A stretch of 64,000 bases of DNA from Aquarana catesbeiana (GCF_042186555.1 NC_133326.1:491555581-491619580), one strand, 5' to 3'. Counted from the stretch's first letter, positions 1-12,608 are shown. Made by a program: numbers and translations. Notes: generated from the sequence alone by a model not told the origin.

Positions 1-616
1 ACGCAGCGGCCTTCATCTTTTCCCTCTTATATGTTTTCTCTTTTAAGGCACTCTCTGTTTGCTTTTACCTTATTTCTTTTTTTTTCCTCACTGCTGAGCC
101 TTTTTGTCCTCTGGGTGCCTTGACCTTCCCAATATGGCGGCCGTGATCGGCTCGTCGGCGCGACCAGAAGTGACGCGGGTATCTAACTCCTTTCGCCAGT
201 ATCAAAAATGGAGTTGGGTGCCGCGGATCGCTACAGCGCATGCGCGGCGCTTGTGACACTTCCACTACGACGGCGGTCTATTTGAAAAACTATGTTTATG
301 TTGTTTGGCTGCACAGATTATCGGAGTGTCTCTGGAACGCTCGCACTCTGCTTTTTTTTCTACATCTCCTATTGCTGCTACCGCTCCCTGACAACCCTCT
401 GACCTGGTAAGACCTTATCTTCCTTTTCATGGCTCCTCTTACTATATACCTGCAAATGACTGCTGAATATGCTGTACTGAGCTTCATAGGGTAAACCCTT
501 CCCAGATACACTCTATCTATTGCCCATGGAGGCCATTGCCCCAGCAGACCATCCACAGCCAGTAAGGTAAGAGGCATCATGTTTTGGTAAGTAGTGAAGA
601 GGAGTAACAGAGAGCC
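1..616 (+). other. Upstream region of the DIRS element
   Basis: No coding signature is seen here. The stretch 127-275 is CpG-rich and 300-600 is mixed. It precedes the gag start at 617 and is probably the DIRS 5' untranslated or promoter region, but no TATA box or terminal repeat can be recognised with confidence. Confidence 0.4.
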
Positions 617-812
617 ATGCCACTAATATCACTTTATTCTGATAGCCCTGGCAGGTCATCCAAATCATCTCATTCTAAACGGAAAGAGAGATCCCCTTCA
701 AGACATTCACACTCTAGAAGAAGCCGGTCAAGGACTTCCTCCCACCATCACAGTAAATCATCATCCTCCCACCAAACACAGCATGACCACCGTAACCAAC
801 CTGCAGCTAATG
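617..812 (+). pseudogene. DIRS gag, N-terminal part (Ser/Arg-rich)
   Basis: The frame opens at ATG 617 and gives a Ser/Arg/His-rich segment with RS and SH dipeptides, resembling an SR-type low-complexity tail. It runs to the target site at 805-812, where a hAT element interrupts it. When the insert and one copy of the duplicated octamer are removed, the frame continues without a break at 3009 into a CxxC...CxxC zinc-ribbon-like motif. Vertebrate DIRS gag proteins usually have a basic, Ser-rich N-terminus ahead of such a Cys motif. Calling the whole a gag rests on position and on the conserved C-terminal part further downstream. Confidence 0.6.
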
Positions 813-1097
813 CAGGGCCGATCCTAGGGTCACAGACGCCTGGGTGCAGAAATATTTCTGGCGCCCCAACGTGGGCGTGGTCATCTTACCAACTCCTCCC
901 CTTTACAAATGTTACTATGGCAATGACTCAAACACAGAGATGCTCCCCTAAGAAGTCTTCGTTACCCTAGGATCCTCCCATGATTATTTAACAATAAAGA
1001 AAATACAGGAAGAGCGTACACTAATGAGACCTGGAGGGGAGTCTCTCTGATGCACACAGAGAGTGCTTCTGTTAGAGAGTCTGTTAGAAAGAGCCCC

Positions 1098-1400
1098 CAG
1101 ACATAGTACAGGAGATGGTCAGAGACTGTAGACATGATACAAGAGATGGTCAGAGACTGCAATCATAGTACAGGAGACGGTCAGAGACTGGAGACATAAT
1201 ACATAAGATGGTCAGAGTCTGCAGACCTAATACAAGAGATGGTCAGAGACTGCAGACATAATACAAGAGATGGTCAGAGACTGCAGACATTTTACAAGAG
1301 CTGGTCAGAGACTGCAGACATTTTACAAGAGCTGGTCAGAGACTGCAGACATTTTACAAGAGCTGGTCAGAGACTGCAGACATAGTACAGGAGATGGTCA
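1098..1400. repeat. Minisatellite, about 31-bp unit
   Basis: About ten copies of a roughly 31-bp unit containing the words GAGACTGCAGACAT and GAGATGGTCA or GAGCTGGTCA. The last few units are nearly identical, with ACATTTTACAAGAGCTGG variants, which suggests recent local expansion. The array lies inside hAT element 1. Confidence 0.9.
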
Positions 1401-2720
1401 CCCCTCCCTTAGTACAGACCCCCCATCAGTATAGACCCCCCTGGACAAAACACCCCCCTCTATTAGTATAGACCCCCCTCAGGACAAACGACCCCCCCAT
1501 TAGTACAGAACCACCCCCCTCCATTAGTACAGACCCCCCCAGAACAAACCACCCCCCCTACATTAGTACAGAACCACCCCCCCTCCATTAGTACAGACAC
1601 CCCTGAACAAACCACCCCCCTCCATTAGTACAGAACCACCCCCCTCCATTAGTACAGACCCCCCCAGAACAAACCACCCCCCCTACATTAGTACAGAACC
1701 ACCCCCCCTCCATTAGTACAGACACCCCTGAACAAACCACCCCCCTCCATTAGTACAGAACCACCCCCCTCCATTAGTACAGACCCCCCAAAACAAACCA
1801 CCCCCCCTCCATTAGTACAGACCCCCCAGAACAAACCACCCCCCTCCATTAGTACAGACCCCCCGGACAAACCACCTCCCTCCATTAGTACAGACCCCCC
1901 AGGACAAACCACCCCCCCTCCATTAGTACAGACCCCCTTAGGACAAACCACCCCCCCCCTTTATTAGTACAGATCCCCCAGAACTAACCACCCACCTCCA
2001 TTAGTACAGACCCCCCCGGACAAACCACCCCCATACATTAGTACAGACCCCCCAGAACAAACCACCCCCCCTCCATTAGTACAGACCCCCCCAGAACAAA
2101 CCACCCCCCCTCCATTAGTACAGACCCCCCCAGAACAAACCACCCCCCCTCCATTAGTACAGACCCCCCAGAACAAACCACCCCCCCTCCATTAGTACAG
2201 ACCCCCCGGACAAACCACCCCCCTACATTAGTACAGACACCCCCAGAACAAACCACCCCCCCTCCATTAGTACAGACCCCCCAGAACAAACCACCCCCTT
2301 CATTAGTACAGACCCCCCCAGGACAACCCCCCTCCATTATTACAGACCCCCCCCAGGACAAACCCCCCCTCCATTAGTATAGACCCCCCCAGGACAAACC
2401 CCCCTCTCCATTAGTATAGATCCCCCAGGACAAACCCCCCCTCCATTAGTATAGACCCCCCCCAGGACAACCCCCCTCCATTATTACAGACCCCCCCAGG
2501 ACAAACCCCCCCTCCATTAGTATAGACCCCCCCCAGGACAAACCCCCCTCTCCATTAGTATAGATCCCCCCAGGACAAACCCCCCCTCCATTAGTATAGA
2601 CCCCCCCAGGACAAACCCCCCCTCCATTAGTATAGACCCCCTAGAACAAACCACCCCCTCTCCATTAGTATAGACACCCCCAGGACAACCCCCCCTCCAT
2701 TAGTATAGACCCCCGACAAA
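1401..2720. repeat. C-rich minisatellite, about 37-40-bp unit
   Basis: Roughly 35 copies of a unit built from CATTAGTACAGACCCCCC followed by an (A)GAACAAACC or GGACAAACC block and another C-run. C-run length varies between units. The second half shifts to a TAGTATAGACC variant, giving two subfamilies in order. Reading frames on the minus strand through it are low-complexity Gly/Val-rich translations and are not genes. The G-rich strand has many G-runs that could form quadruplexes. Confidence 0.92.
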
Positions 2721-3008
2721 CCACCCCCACCCCTTCCCTTAAGCTAATTAAAAAACACCCGGGCAGCAGCTAGAAAGGAGAGGACAGTGTGCAGCGGCTC
2801 CCCTCGGGTGTAGAACAGAGCGTGTCAGGCTTGGGCAGCAGGCGGGAGTTACACACTGGAGGAGGAGAACTGGAACACGTCGGGCATGGACCACCCCCCC
2901 AGTGACGTCACTGCGCAGCTGGTCTCTCTGCACACAGAGACACAGCCGCCCTGATCTCCAGCTCTCCTCACCCCGTGCACCCCGGCCAGGATCGGCCCTG
3001 AGCTAATG

Positions 3009-4250
3009 CCTGCTGGATATGCGGAGCGCAAGCCCTTCCTAACAAGCTAGCTTGCCAAACATGTGCTGAAGAAGCTACTAGGGAAAAGGAATCGGATGCA
3101 CTGGAAGTATCAAACATAATCAGAGAATCTGTAAAAGAATCAATTCTGCAGGTGTCAGCAACAGAACCAGTTAGATCAGTTCAAAACACATCAGCAACAG
3201 TTTCCTGCGTACCGCAAGAATCAGACGACTCATCAGCCGAAGAAAATTCTCCAGTGTCAATTGGCTTCGATTTTGCCTTAATAGACCCCTTTGCAAGGTC
3301 AGTAAAGGAAGCGATTAGTTGGGAGGATCCAAAAGAATCACCCCGCAAGCTCAGAAAATACTTCCCTAACCTAAAAAGGGATCCAGAGACCTTTCCTTTT
3401 ATTAATGAACTTGAAGAGTTAATTAAAGATGAGGGCAAAAGCCTGACAAAAAATCCAGCCTAAACAATAGGATAGCAAAGCTATGTCCTTTAAAAGTACC
3501 AGCCGTAAACCCTCTCATTACGGCTCCTGTAGTAGACGCCTCACTAATGCATCTGGCTAGGCATGTGACATTACCAATAGAGGACGCGGTGACTTTCAGG
3601 GATGTCTTGGACCGGAAAATCGACCTCGACCTCAAAAAAGCCTATTCAGCAGCAGGAGGAGCATGCAGACCAGCTATCACATTAGCAGCAGTTGGCAGAG
3701 CAATTAGTAGCTGGACCTCTAACATTGAAAAACTACTGTCAGAAGCAGCTGACCAGGACAAAATTGTATCTGCACTACAGGAACTCAGCCTAGCAGGAGA
3801 CTTCATAGCCGAAGCGTCAGTAGATATAATAAGATCGGCAGCAAGGGCGATGCTGTCCTCGGTTATGTCCAGAAGAGCCTTATGGTTAAAACCGTGGGTG
3901 GCAGATACAACTTCCAAATCAAATTGGTGCAAGATCCCCTATGACAGAACCAACCTGTTTGGCTCCAAGTTAGACCTGGCCATCTCGAAGGTCACAGGGG
4001 GGAAATCGGGCCTTATTCCCTCTGACCGAAACAGCAGAAGGTTCACCCTTTTAGACGCAATCTTCCTGAACGATACTGAGAAGCCAGATCATACAGACCA
4101 GGCAAAGAGTTCAAGCGAAACTGGCGTAATACCCAATCGTCTTTCCTTAGGACACAGAAGCCAAAAGCTCCTAATACAGGGGATCAGCAGAAGTCGTTTT
4201 GATGGCACGCCCACCCAGCCTGTGTTAGTGGGAGCCAGGCTCAGGCTGTT
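3009..4250 (+). pseudogene. DIRS gag, C-terminal part
   Basis: Immediately after the hAT target duplication the gag frame resumes with a CWICG...CQTC zinc-ribbon-like motif, followed by an acidic linker. The main capsid-like region spans 3460-4080 and includes the segment LMHLARHVTLP and a helical stretch around SIIRSAARAML-type residues, matching the C-terminal gag region of vertebrate DIRS elements. The frame ending at 3463 shifts into the one open from 3460 through 4527, so there is a one-base indel near 3455-3462. Gag runs directly into the RT region. The product would be a nucleic-acid-binding structural protein, but this copy is broken. Confidence 0.7.
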
Positions 4251-5431
4251 TACACAGGTGTGGGAAGAGCATATAAAAGATCCATGGACAATAGCCATAG
4301 TCCGCGAGGGCCACAAATGGAGTTTCAACTACAGAAACCCCAGAGATCACTTCCTGAACACCCGACTACCATCATCTCTTCCAAAGCAAAAGCTTCTGAT
4401 CAAATATGTACTAGAGTTACTACAGAAACACGCGGTTGTAGAAGTTCCTCAGCATCAGAAAGCAAAGGCTTTTATTCCCCCCTTTTTCTTGTCAAGAAAA
4501 AAGCAGGGGACCTACATCTGGTTCTAGACCTGAAGAACCTCAACAGGATGATCCTGGTAGAATCTCTCAAAATGGAGAGTCTTCAATCTATACTACTGGC
4601 AATAAATACAAAAGACTGGATGCTATCAATAGATTTATGCGATGCTTATCTCCATGTTCCTATACACACAAGTTTTCAAAAATACCTTCGGTTTGCAATT
4701 GGACAACAACATTTTCAATTCCGGAGTTTCCCATTTGGGATATCTACGGCTCCCAGAACGTTCACAAAAATCCTGCTTCCAATCATAGCATATCTGAGAG
4801 AGAAGGGACTAAGAGTCCACCACTATCTTGACGATATCCTACTCTTGGCTAACAGCCAACAGTTACTTCTCCAATATCGGGAAATACTAATCTCCACAAT
4901 ACATCAATTCGGGTGGATAATAAATTGGAACAAAAGCAGTCTAGAGCCAACCCAATCAATGATCTTTTTGGGAGCAGAACTCGACACCAATGCCAACATG
5001 GTGAGTCTCCCTAATGGAAGCAACACACCTCTCTGCCAGGACATGTCTCGGCATATTGGGATCCATATCTGCCACTTTTCTGATGGTCCGGTGGGCCCAG
5101 TGGCATACGAGGACATTCCAGATATCATGCCTGAAACAATGGAATGGAACATCAATGAGTCAATGAATTTTTATCAACCAATCGGTGAAACAATCTGCAT
5201 GGTGGTGGACGCGAATCAGCAACCTAAAACGTCATCGACACATTGTGCCTCCTCAGCCGGAAATAGTCACGTCAGACGCCAGCCTCTAAGGTTGGGGAGC
5301 ACATTACCAGGATCAGGCGGTACAAGGCCATTGGTTTTTTCTCCCCCAGGGCATAGTATCGAACATTCTGGAGCTCAGGGCCGCCTTTCAGGCCCTTCTA
5401 GCGTTCAGGCCATCACTCACAGGGAAGAGTG
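4251..5431 (+). pseudogene. DIRS reverse transcriptase and first half of RNase H
   Basis: RT motifs are visible in order: FLVKKKAGDLHLVLDLKNLN near 4490, LSIDLCDAYLHVPI near 4630, FRSFPFGISTAPRTF near 4720, and the catalytic YLDDILL near 4830, with both catalytic Asp residues kept. Frame changes occur near 4470 and near 5020. RNase H begins near 5255 with a TSDAS motif (first catalytic Asp) and has an in-frame stop just after it. The NILELRA motif near 5370 carries the catalytic Glu. The domain is then cut at 5431 by a hAT insertion and resumes at 26904. Intact, it would copy element RNA into DNA. Confidence 0.88.
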
Positions 5432-6290
5432 CAGGGGCGGAATAAGGGAGGGGGCAACAGGGCAATTGCCACCCTTGAGAAATGTGTTGCCGGGTGGGTG
5501 AGAGAGCAGGCGTCTCCTCGAGCGGCTCCACGGGCGGGTGAGAGCAGACAGCTCCGTGGCGCCTCCTCGGGCGGATCCACGGGTGGGTGAGAGAGCGGGC
5601 AGGCCAGGCGGCGCAGTTTGCGGGCGGGTGGCGCAGTTTGTGGGCAGGTGAGAGTGAGAAAGCAGGCTCGGTGTGAACGCGCAGCAGGCAGCGTGAACAG
5701 CAGAGAGATTACATTATTACATAACATTGGCTGCCAGCCATAGAGGAGGGAGAAGTCTGGTAATGACGCTGCACTGCACGCCGTGAGGAGTTCCCGGTCT
5801 CTCCCCCAGCCTCAGCAATGGAAGACAGCTGATGAAAGATAGCTAGCAGCCTTCCCCCCCGCCTACCCCCCCTGCAGTTTTTGCTGTACTAACCCCCTTG
5901 TACCCCTCATAAGGATATCTGGACGTCCCTACCTTCCCGACGAAAGAAAGATGAAGACGAAGATCCCGCTTCTCATCGACGGTGACTCGAGACGCTAACC
6001 ATCCGTCAATCCTATCTTCGGCTACCAGCTGTGGAGCCGTGCTGGGTTCCGTGACGCTCGCGACGACCTTGCTAGGCATTTGGCTATCAGAGTTCAACGG
6101 GGAGCGAGAGAGGACAGCGAGGAACTCCGAGAGGAGCCGAATAGATCCGAAAACACCCGAACGAGCGCACAGAGGAGGCAGCGAGACCGAGGACGGCAAG
6201 TGTCGGTGGATGGTCTTTTCCTATATCTCCTTTGAATCTCTCCCTACCCTCCACAGATAAGTATGCCTTCATCGTTTCCTTTTTTCTGGT
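5432..6290. other. Left interior of hAT-like element 2
   Basis: GC-rich sequence, with repeated GGGCGGGTGAGAG-type words between 5480 and 5650. No protein signature is found: the short frames here have no recognisable motif. The boundary with LINE-A near 6290 is approximate because no target duplication of LINE-A was found. Confidence 0.5.
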
Positions 6291-7035
6291 GCTTGTTTGA
6301 AAAGAAAAAGGGAAAGAAAAACAAGTAAGTGGTGAAAAAGTGGTGAAAAAAATGGGAGCAAGAGTAAAGAATTAAATAAATAATAAGTGAATAAAGCACC
6401 TGCGGTTGAAGGAAAAGAGGAAGGGAAGAGAGAGGGCAGAAGAAAGTGGAGGAGAAAATTGGGAGAGAGGAGGAGGAGGAAGGAGAGAGAAACTATAACA
6501 GAGACTGGGGGATGGTAATATTGTAACTTTGTAATATTGAAAAGGAAGAGTCCATAGAAGAAGGATTGAAAAGGAAGGAGGGAGAAGAAGAGGAGGGAAG
6601 GAAGGAAGAGAAAAGGTTTATGTAATACATCAAAAGAAAATAAGTTGACATAAAAGGACGGAGATGTACATATATCATCGTATATCATCATACAATGCTT
6701 AAGTTAAGGATATCCTGTGGTTTGCTGTGGAATGCCGTGGTTTTCTGTGGAATGCCGTGATATTTTTCTCTTTTGTTTGAAGAACTGTTTCTTGCAATAG
6801 AGTGACCTAAGGATAAAGATCAGGGATTGTCGGTTAAAATAATTGATCAGGCTACTCAGGGCTGGAAAGATTTGGAGACGAGCAACTGGAGTGGGAAAGA
6901 AAAGAAAGAAGGGTTTTTTTCTCTCCTCCCCCCAATTAGTAGTCTAGGGAATTTGGGTATACAAGGAGAAGGGATATATAGTCCCTGGGATATAATTCTA
7001 AGATATACGGTTACGATTGGAGGTTTGCTTCTTGT
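6291..7035 (+). other. LINE-A 5' leader
   Basis: Purine-rich, G/A-dominated sequence upstream of ORF1 with no protein motif. A GTGGTTT/TGCCGTGG-type short repeat lies around 6715-6765. This is probably the 5' untranslated region of LINE-A. Confidence 0.45.
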
Positions 7036-8155
7036 TTGATTGTTATGATGAGGGGTAAAACGACAAGAAGTGCTGGTGCAGTAGCTAAATCACCCCGGGC
7101 CAGTCTAGGGCCTAGCCCTGGTCCCATGAATAGATATTTATTGCAAAGAAATGGGGAAGGAGAAAGACAACCGGGTATAAAGGGCCGGCAGATAGACACA
7201 AAGGAGAAGGAGAAAAAAGAGAAAAAGGGTCAGAATAAGACAGTAGTGGAAACTAGCCTACTCTCAGAACCCAGAATGGAACAAGAACTAGAAGTGGAGG
7301 GTGAAGAAGGAAGTAGAGAGGAAGATCAACATGCTCCTCAACTACCAACAAAATCTGACATGGAAATAATGTTTACGGCACTTGAAAACTCCCTGAAGGC
7401 AGAGATGACAACAATACATAAAGATATGGGACATGTCCTCTCAAGAGTGGAAGAAGTGGAGACTAAAGTAGATTCTCACTTAAAAATGATAAAAAGAGTT
7501 GAAAGAGGAAATAAATACATTAAAAAAGGAACAACAGGAACAATCCTATAAAATAGAGGATCAAGAAAATAGAGAACGAAGGAAAAATCTGGGAATCCGC
7601 GGCCTTCCTGAATCTGAACAAGTAGAAAATTTAACAGAAAAAATTAACAATATTTTTAACCCTATTCTAGGAAAGGAAGAATCCAATATAATAAGAATAG
7701 AAAGAGTACATTGAATAAGAAGACCCCAAGGGCTCTCAATGGAGATACCAAGAGATATAATAGTTCGATTTAAAAATTGGGAGGAAAAAAATCAAATTTG
7801 GATGCACCTGAAGAGAAAACCACCGATTGAATATGCAGAAGCTAGGATACCAATTTTTCAAGATTTGTCCCAAGAAACATTAAGAAGAAGAAGGATATTA
7901 AGACCCTTATTGAAAAGTTTCCAAGAGTAGGAAATACAATTTAACTGGGGCTTCCCTGCATGCCTGATAGCAAGGAAAAATGGAAGAAGTGCTAGACTAA
8001 GATTTACAGAAGAGATACCGGACTTTTGCAATAAATTAGAAATTCCACTACCAGAAAACGGCAGAAATGTAAACAGACAAAAACAATCAACAACACGAGA
8101 CGAATCACAATGGCAATTGAGCTCTAGGAATAGAACATATGAAGTAGCGTCCTAA
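7036..8155 (+). pseudogene. LINE-A ORF1 (L1-type RNA-binding protein), decayed
   Basis: The order of regions is that of an L1 ORF1 protein: a charged N-terminus, a coiled-coil segment near 7350-7530 (LKAEMTTIHKDMGHVLSRVE), an RRM-like region around RRKNLGIRGLPESE, and a C-terminal domain containing PRDIIVRF and, near 7950, WGFPACLIARKNG. Three lesions are visible: a frameshift around 7500-7545, a TGA at 7712-7714 where family members would have Arg (a likely CGA to TGA change), and a TAG at 7928-7930. The frame ends at TAA 8153-8155. The intact protein would coat LINE RNA as a trimer. Confidence 0.8.
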
Positions 8156-8733
8156 ATGAAATATGGGATCTGAAAAGTAGCGTTAAAGTTTACAAAGATA
8201 AGATGTATTATTATTTAAAGGGGGGGGGGGGGGGGGTTGGAGGGAGGTGGGGGGGGGTTGTGGGGAACGGTGAATGAAAAGAGAAAGAGAAAAGAGGATA
8301 ATAAATAAATAAATAAAATAAGCTACAGGCGGGGAGGGAAGGCCAGGACTTACGGTGTGGTCAGGGGGTCACTCTTTCTTAGTATAGGAGAGAGGGGCTC
8401 AGTGCGTCTTATAGATTTCCACCTCAGACTTAGAAGAGTAGAGGGGGCAAGGTTGAGCTCCACAAAACAAAAGTGCTCTCTGCTCTAGAGACAACGGGGT
8501 CAAATTACCTTCATCAGGGAGGGGGGGTGAAGGGGTTTGGAGGGGATGGGGAGGGGATGGGGAGGGGAAAGGGAGGGAGGGGTTTGGTTTGCATAAGTCG
8601 ATATAGTGCTCAAGTACCTTGGAACAAAGATAGGGATCCCTCGCACGTCGGCTCGGGGGGGTCCCCCCTCCCGGTCCTTTGTTCGGACCTGGTGGGGGGG
8701 GATTCCGGGAGGACGCTCGGGGATTAAAAAGGA
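8156..8733 (+). other. Inter-ORF region of LINE-A with G-runs
   Basis: No coding signature. It contains an uninterrupted G-run at about 8221-8237 and further G-rich blocks at 8240-8257 and 8515-8580. It separates ORF1 from ORF2 and is unusually long for an L1-type spacer, so it may include a small unrecognised insertion. Confidence 0.5.
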
Positions 8734-9457
8734 ATGGAAAATAAGAATAGTATAAAAATTTTGTCTTATAATGTCCGAGGATTAAACTCCCCAGGGAAGA
8801 GAAATATAATACTTCGAGAACTAGATAAAAGCAAGGCTGAAATAATATTCCTACAGGAGACACATATCACTCAAAACTCAAATACTAAAATATATTCAAG
8901 AAATATTCCAACATGGTACTACGGAGATTCACCAATAAGAAGGGCTAAAGGAGTGGCTATTGGAATAGGGAAAAATATACGTTTTCTATTAGAATGAAGA
9001 AAAGTGGACCCAGAAGGACGCTTCCCCTTTCTTACAGGTTCCATACAGGGGGTAAAATACACACTTGCCAATGTATACTGTCCCAATACAAACCCCCAAA
9101 AAATCTGATGGAAATATTTATATGTTTTTAATGGAATTTAAACAAGGTAAATTAATACTGGCTGGAGACTTCAATTTCACCAAAGACCATAGATTAGATA
9201 GTACCTCCATTGCAATAGACAGAGAAGTAAGACAATTAAGGAAATTAAAAGGAAAATGATATGAATATCAACTAGTTGATCCATGGCGAATACAAGACCC
9301 AAGTACAAAAGATTACACCTTTTATTCAACTGCGCATGGAACATACTCCAGGCTGGATTACATCATGGTCGAACATAAAATCTTGGAAGAAATAGCAGAA
9401 ACAAAAATAGGAATAATAACAGCCTCGGAACATAGTCCAGTAATTCTGAAAATTAAA
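8734..9457 (+). pseudogene. LINE-A ORF2, endonuclease part
   Basis: The frame from ATG 8734 gives an apurinic-endonuclease-like domain: ILSYNVRGLNSP (conserved Asn), FLQETHI (catalytic Glu), and near 9160 ILAGDFNFTKD (catalytic Asp), then near 9425 a SEHSPV motif (catalytic His). Stops occur at 8995-8997, at 9107-9109 and at 9256-9258. The domain would nick target DNA for target-primed reverse transcription. At 9441-9457 the reading frame meets the target site of the Penelope-like insertion, and it resumes at 13936 in the same sense. Confidence 0.85.
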
Positions 9458-9806
9458 AAGGGTAGAGAGTATTCCTGCGCTATCGTGAAACGGGGGGAAA
9501 GGAAAGAAAAAAACAGAGTATATGTAAAATAGGAAAAGGAAGACACACATAAAAGAGATAAGAAAGGCTGCGCACCCCGGAATTGGATTAAAGAAAAATA
9601 ATTTTCCCCATGGGGCTTTAAAACAGCAATGCACATAATGAAAGGGAGTTCTTAATAGATGTATAAAAAGTTTTATCCAATATCATGGTTTGAAGTACAG
9701 TATAGAGAATCATCTGGTACAGTAACACACATCTTATTCCCCAGTGCAGTAACAAACACATATTAATACACATAATTAGGTTACATAATGTTACATAAAT
9801 AGCAAG

Positions 9807-9846
9807 CCCCGACGCGTTTCGACCTGTATATGGTCTCTTCAGGGGG
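9807..9846 (-). ncRNA. Type I hammerhead ribozyme motif
   Basis: On the minus strand the order is: CCCC (helix I), core CUGAAGA (fits CUGANGA), stem II GACC/GGUC with a 7-nt loop, core GAAA, a two-pair stem III (AC/GU) with a 2-nt loop, the cleavage trinucleotide GUC, and GGGG closing helix I with CCCC. Every invariant core position is present. A minimal stem III is known for Penelope-associated hammerheads, which often act as dimers. The cleavage site would lie after the C at 9811 on the minus strand. Activity is not shown by sequence alone. Confidence 0.75.
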
Positions 9847-10890
9847 ACAGTTGTATCTAAAAAAGAATTACATAAATTAAATTCAAATAGATAAATATAT
9901 ATATTATTGTGCATCACTTGGATTAAACCAAGATAATGAGTCTTTACCGCTAAATGGTGGAATAGGTGTTCTCTAGTCCAGGATATGTGCTGAGGGCCAA
10001 TGGAAACACCGGAGGGCTCGGGGGGCCACCCTCACTCTCCCAGGAGAGCCAGCCTCAAGGGGCTTACAAGGAGCCACACTTAGCGCGCCCCCCGGGAGGG
10101 GGGGGGGAGGGGAGATGAGGGGGAGGAGCCCACACCTGCAACAGAAACCCAAGAATAGCCATGTATTAATTAGAGGAAGTTTGATAATTAACTTGGTAAT
10201 GTACTGAGTGTTTCCAATTTGTCTATGTGGAGACTGGCGTTGGATAGGATTTTTACTATGTAAATATATTGAAATGTTAATTCCATTCCATAAATGTAAT
10301 CGATAAGATTAAATGATCGTGTGATCCAACAATGCAGTGGTATGGTAGGTCTATTATACTATTGTAATGGATAGGTAAATAAGAAAGATAGAATGGGTGA
10401 AAAAGAGGGAAAAAGATGTGTGTGTGGAAAAAAAAAAAAAAAACACAGCAACAGCGATAGCCTAAATGGAGAGGAGTGCATTGTGTGGTGGAGAATGGTG
10501 TGAATGAGGTGGTGCATGGTGTGGTAACATGACATGGTGCTTGCTGGGTGCCTACTGTGTGAAAACAAAAATGAAAAGTAAACTAAAAAAAGTCTAAAAA
10601 TAAGTGAAAAGCCAATCAAAATGTGAAAGTGTGTATGTAGGATGGTGGAGAGTGCTGTGTGGAATGAAGGTGAAATAACAAAAAGTTTACCTTATCAGTT
10701 GTATAAATCGTGTAGGCTGGAGGTAATGTTGGACTTGTTGATAGGTTCAATGTGATAAGCTTGGTGGCGATCATGCAAAAATAAGGGCTCTAGTGTAGAA
10801 AGAACCTGGCAGCAGTAGCATTCATCCTGGCCTGTAGGAGATCATGATCTACACCGGGTAGGGTACAGCCTGCCCCTGGTTACAGTAAAA

Positions 10891-11638
10891 GTGGGAAAAT
10901 GTGGTGCTGCGCTAATCCTTTACATAAGGTGAGGAATGACTCTGTGTATGATAACACAGTAATGGTGGGTGTCTCTATAGTGTGCACGTATTAAATTAAA
11001 CTAAAACATCACTGCCTAAGTGTGGCTCTGTGATAACAAACGTGATAATATAACTGCAAGAAAAAATTATGAGTATATACCCGTCATTAGGTAAATAAAC
11101 AAATAAATATATAAAAGTGACTGGTGCTCACAGACAAATTCTTATACACCCAACTATATACAGAAAAAAATAGCAACCAACTCTAACGTTGCTGGTCACT
11201 GACCGGACTAATATACATCTGGTATAACTCAACACACAGCCAGGTGTATATATACAATGTGAATAGTGCTCATAGTGCGTGACATAAAGTGACAGTCTCA
11301 GTTAAACTGAGCGATGAAAAGTTCATTAGTATACATTCCGAGCAAAAATAAAAAAATTTAAAAATGACAGTGCTCCACTTGGAAATGGTCATCTATTCAA
11401 AGTCCACAGAAAGCATATGTAAGTGATCCATTTGGTACCAAACGTGACAATAGCGGATACCTTTCCTTGCCAGCTGTACTTAACTTGGCCAATTAGTAAA
11501 CATGCTCATATTAACTGTCAGCAGAGGGGGAACACAGACTGTATGTCGGCAAAGCGGCATATATGATCGCCTGTGTGCAGCGGCGGCTAGCCTGGCGATA
11601 CACAGGCCGATGTGAAACAGGAGCAGATGTGAAAAAAT
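10891..11638 (+). repeat. Left arm of long inverted repeat
   Basis: This arm is the reverse complement of 12609-13934 over most of its length. For example, the block around 10975-11040 mirrors 13795-13860, and 11521-11620 mirrors 12620-12735. It lacks a 580-bp block present in the right arm. The junction falls at about 11453/11454. Confidence 0.88.
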
Positions 11639-12608
11639 TGCGGTTTGCAATATATTGGCCGGAGGAAAAGACCGCTCAAAGTACGAATTAAAGAGCATGT
11701 GAAAAATATTTTAAACGGATACGACAAACATAGCGTGTCCAAACACTTTCTGTTACACCACAATAAAGACCCGTCTCATTTGAAATTTTGGGGAATTGAA
11801 ACCTATGTAAGGCACTGACGGGGGGGGGGGGCATAAGGTCAGGACCCTCAGCCAACTGGAGTCCAGGTGGATTTTCACCTTGGGCACTTTCTCGCCAAGA
11901 GGCCTCAACATAGAGTTAGACTTGAACTGTTTCCTGAGCAATTTTTAAATACTAACTCTTTATATTATAGACCATTCTAATATTTCAGTTTTAATACTTA
12001 GAATTTTCTGAATATTTTTATCACTACGTCTACTTTGGCATCAGCCACATGTGGCTGTATTACGCCCATATACATAGGTTGGAGCCAGCTAGCTATTACA
12101 GCACACTTCCAACCTCACCACTCTATATTGAGGTATCATGCGACAGATACACCAAGTTTACCGATATTTATTGCATTTTAATTTTTTTTATAATTTTTTT
12201 TAATCCGTTTCTGTTTATGTTGTATTTTGGTGTATATGTATGCCCATGCCAGGTGCATAGTGTCTATCATGATTAGAGACAACCATTTATCTATATTTTG
12301 CACTAGCACTTTTGGTCACCAGATTTTATAATGTTATGACATATTTGCTGTGTTGGATTTCAATGTATATAGATGCCTCTCCCCTACCGATCGGCCTTCC
12401 ATATATATATTTTTATATATATATGATTTTGTATATATACGTTTTTATATATAGGTTTTTTATATTTTTAATAATTTATGCCTCAACACATATTAGATAA
12501 TTTATGCCTCAACACATATTGTTATGAGTTCGGACCGAGTATGGGTATACAGCAGGTTTATGTCCACTCAGCTGACCCTGTATACCAACTCCTTGTTTTT
12601 AAAAATAT

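Larger units (their letters stand above)
813..3000. mobile_element. hAT element 1 (non-autonomous, minisatellite-filled)
   Basis: Terminal inverted repeats begin CAGGGCCGATCCTAGG on the left and end CCAGGATCGGCCCTG on the right. The flanks carry a perfect 8-bp duplication, AGCTAATG, at 805-812 and 3001-3008. An 8-bp duplication with CAG-type termini is typical of the hAT superfamily. No transposase frame is present. The interior is two tandem arrays (1098-1400 and 1401-2720) between short unique flanks, so this is a non-autonomous copy. It sits inside the DIRS gag gene and is therefore younger than the DIRS element. Confidence 0.88.

Noticed and set aside
1..616. CpG-island promoter of a host gene
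   Set aside because: GC-rich at 127-275 but followed directly by DIRS gag; no host exon found downstream.
1688..2361. Gly/Val-rich minus-strand frames
   Set aside because: Products of the C-rich minisatellite in hAT element 1.
6269..6691. Phe/Leu-rich minus-strand frame resembling a membrane protein
   Set aside because: It is the complement of a purine-rich LINE-A leader, which gives Phe/Leu/Ser codons by composition alone.
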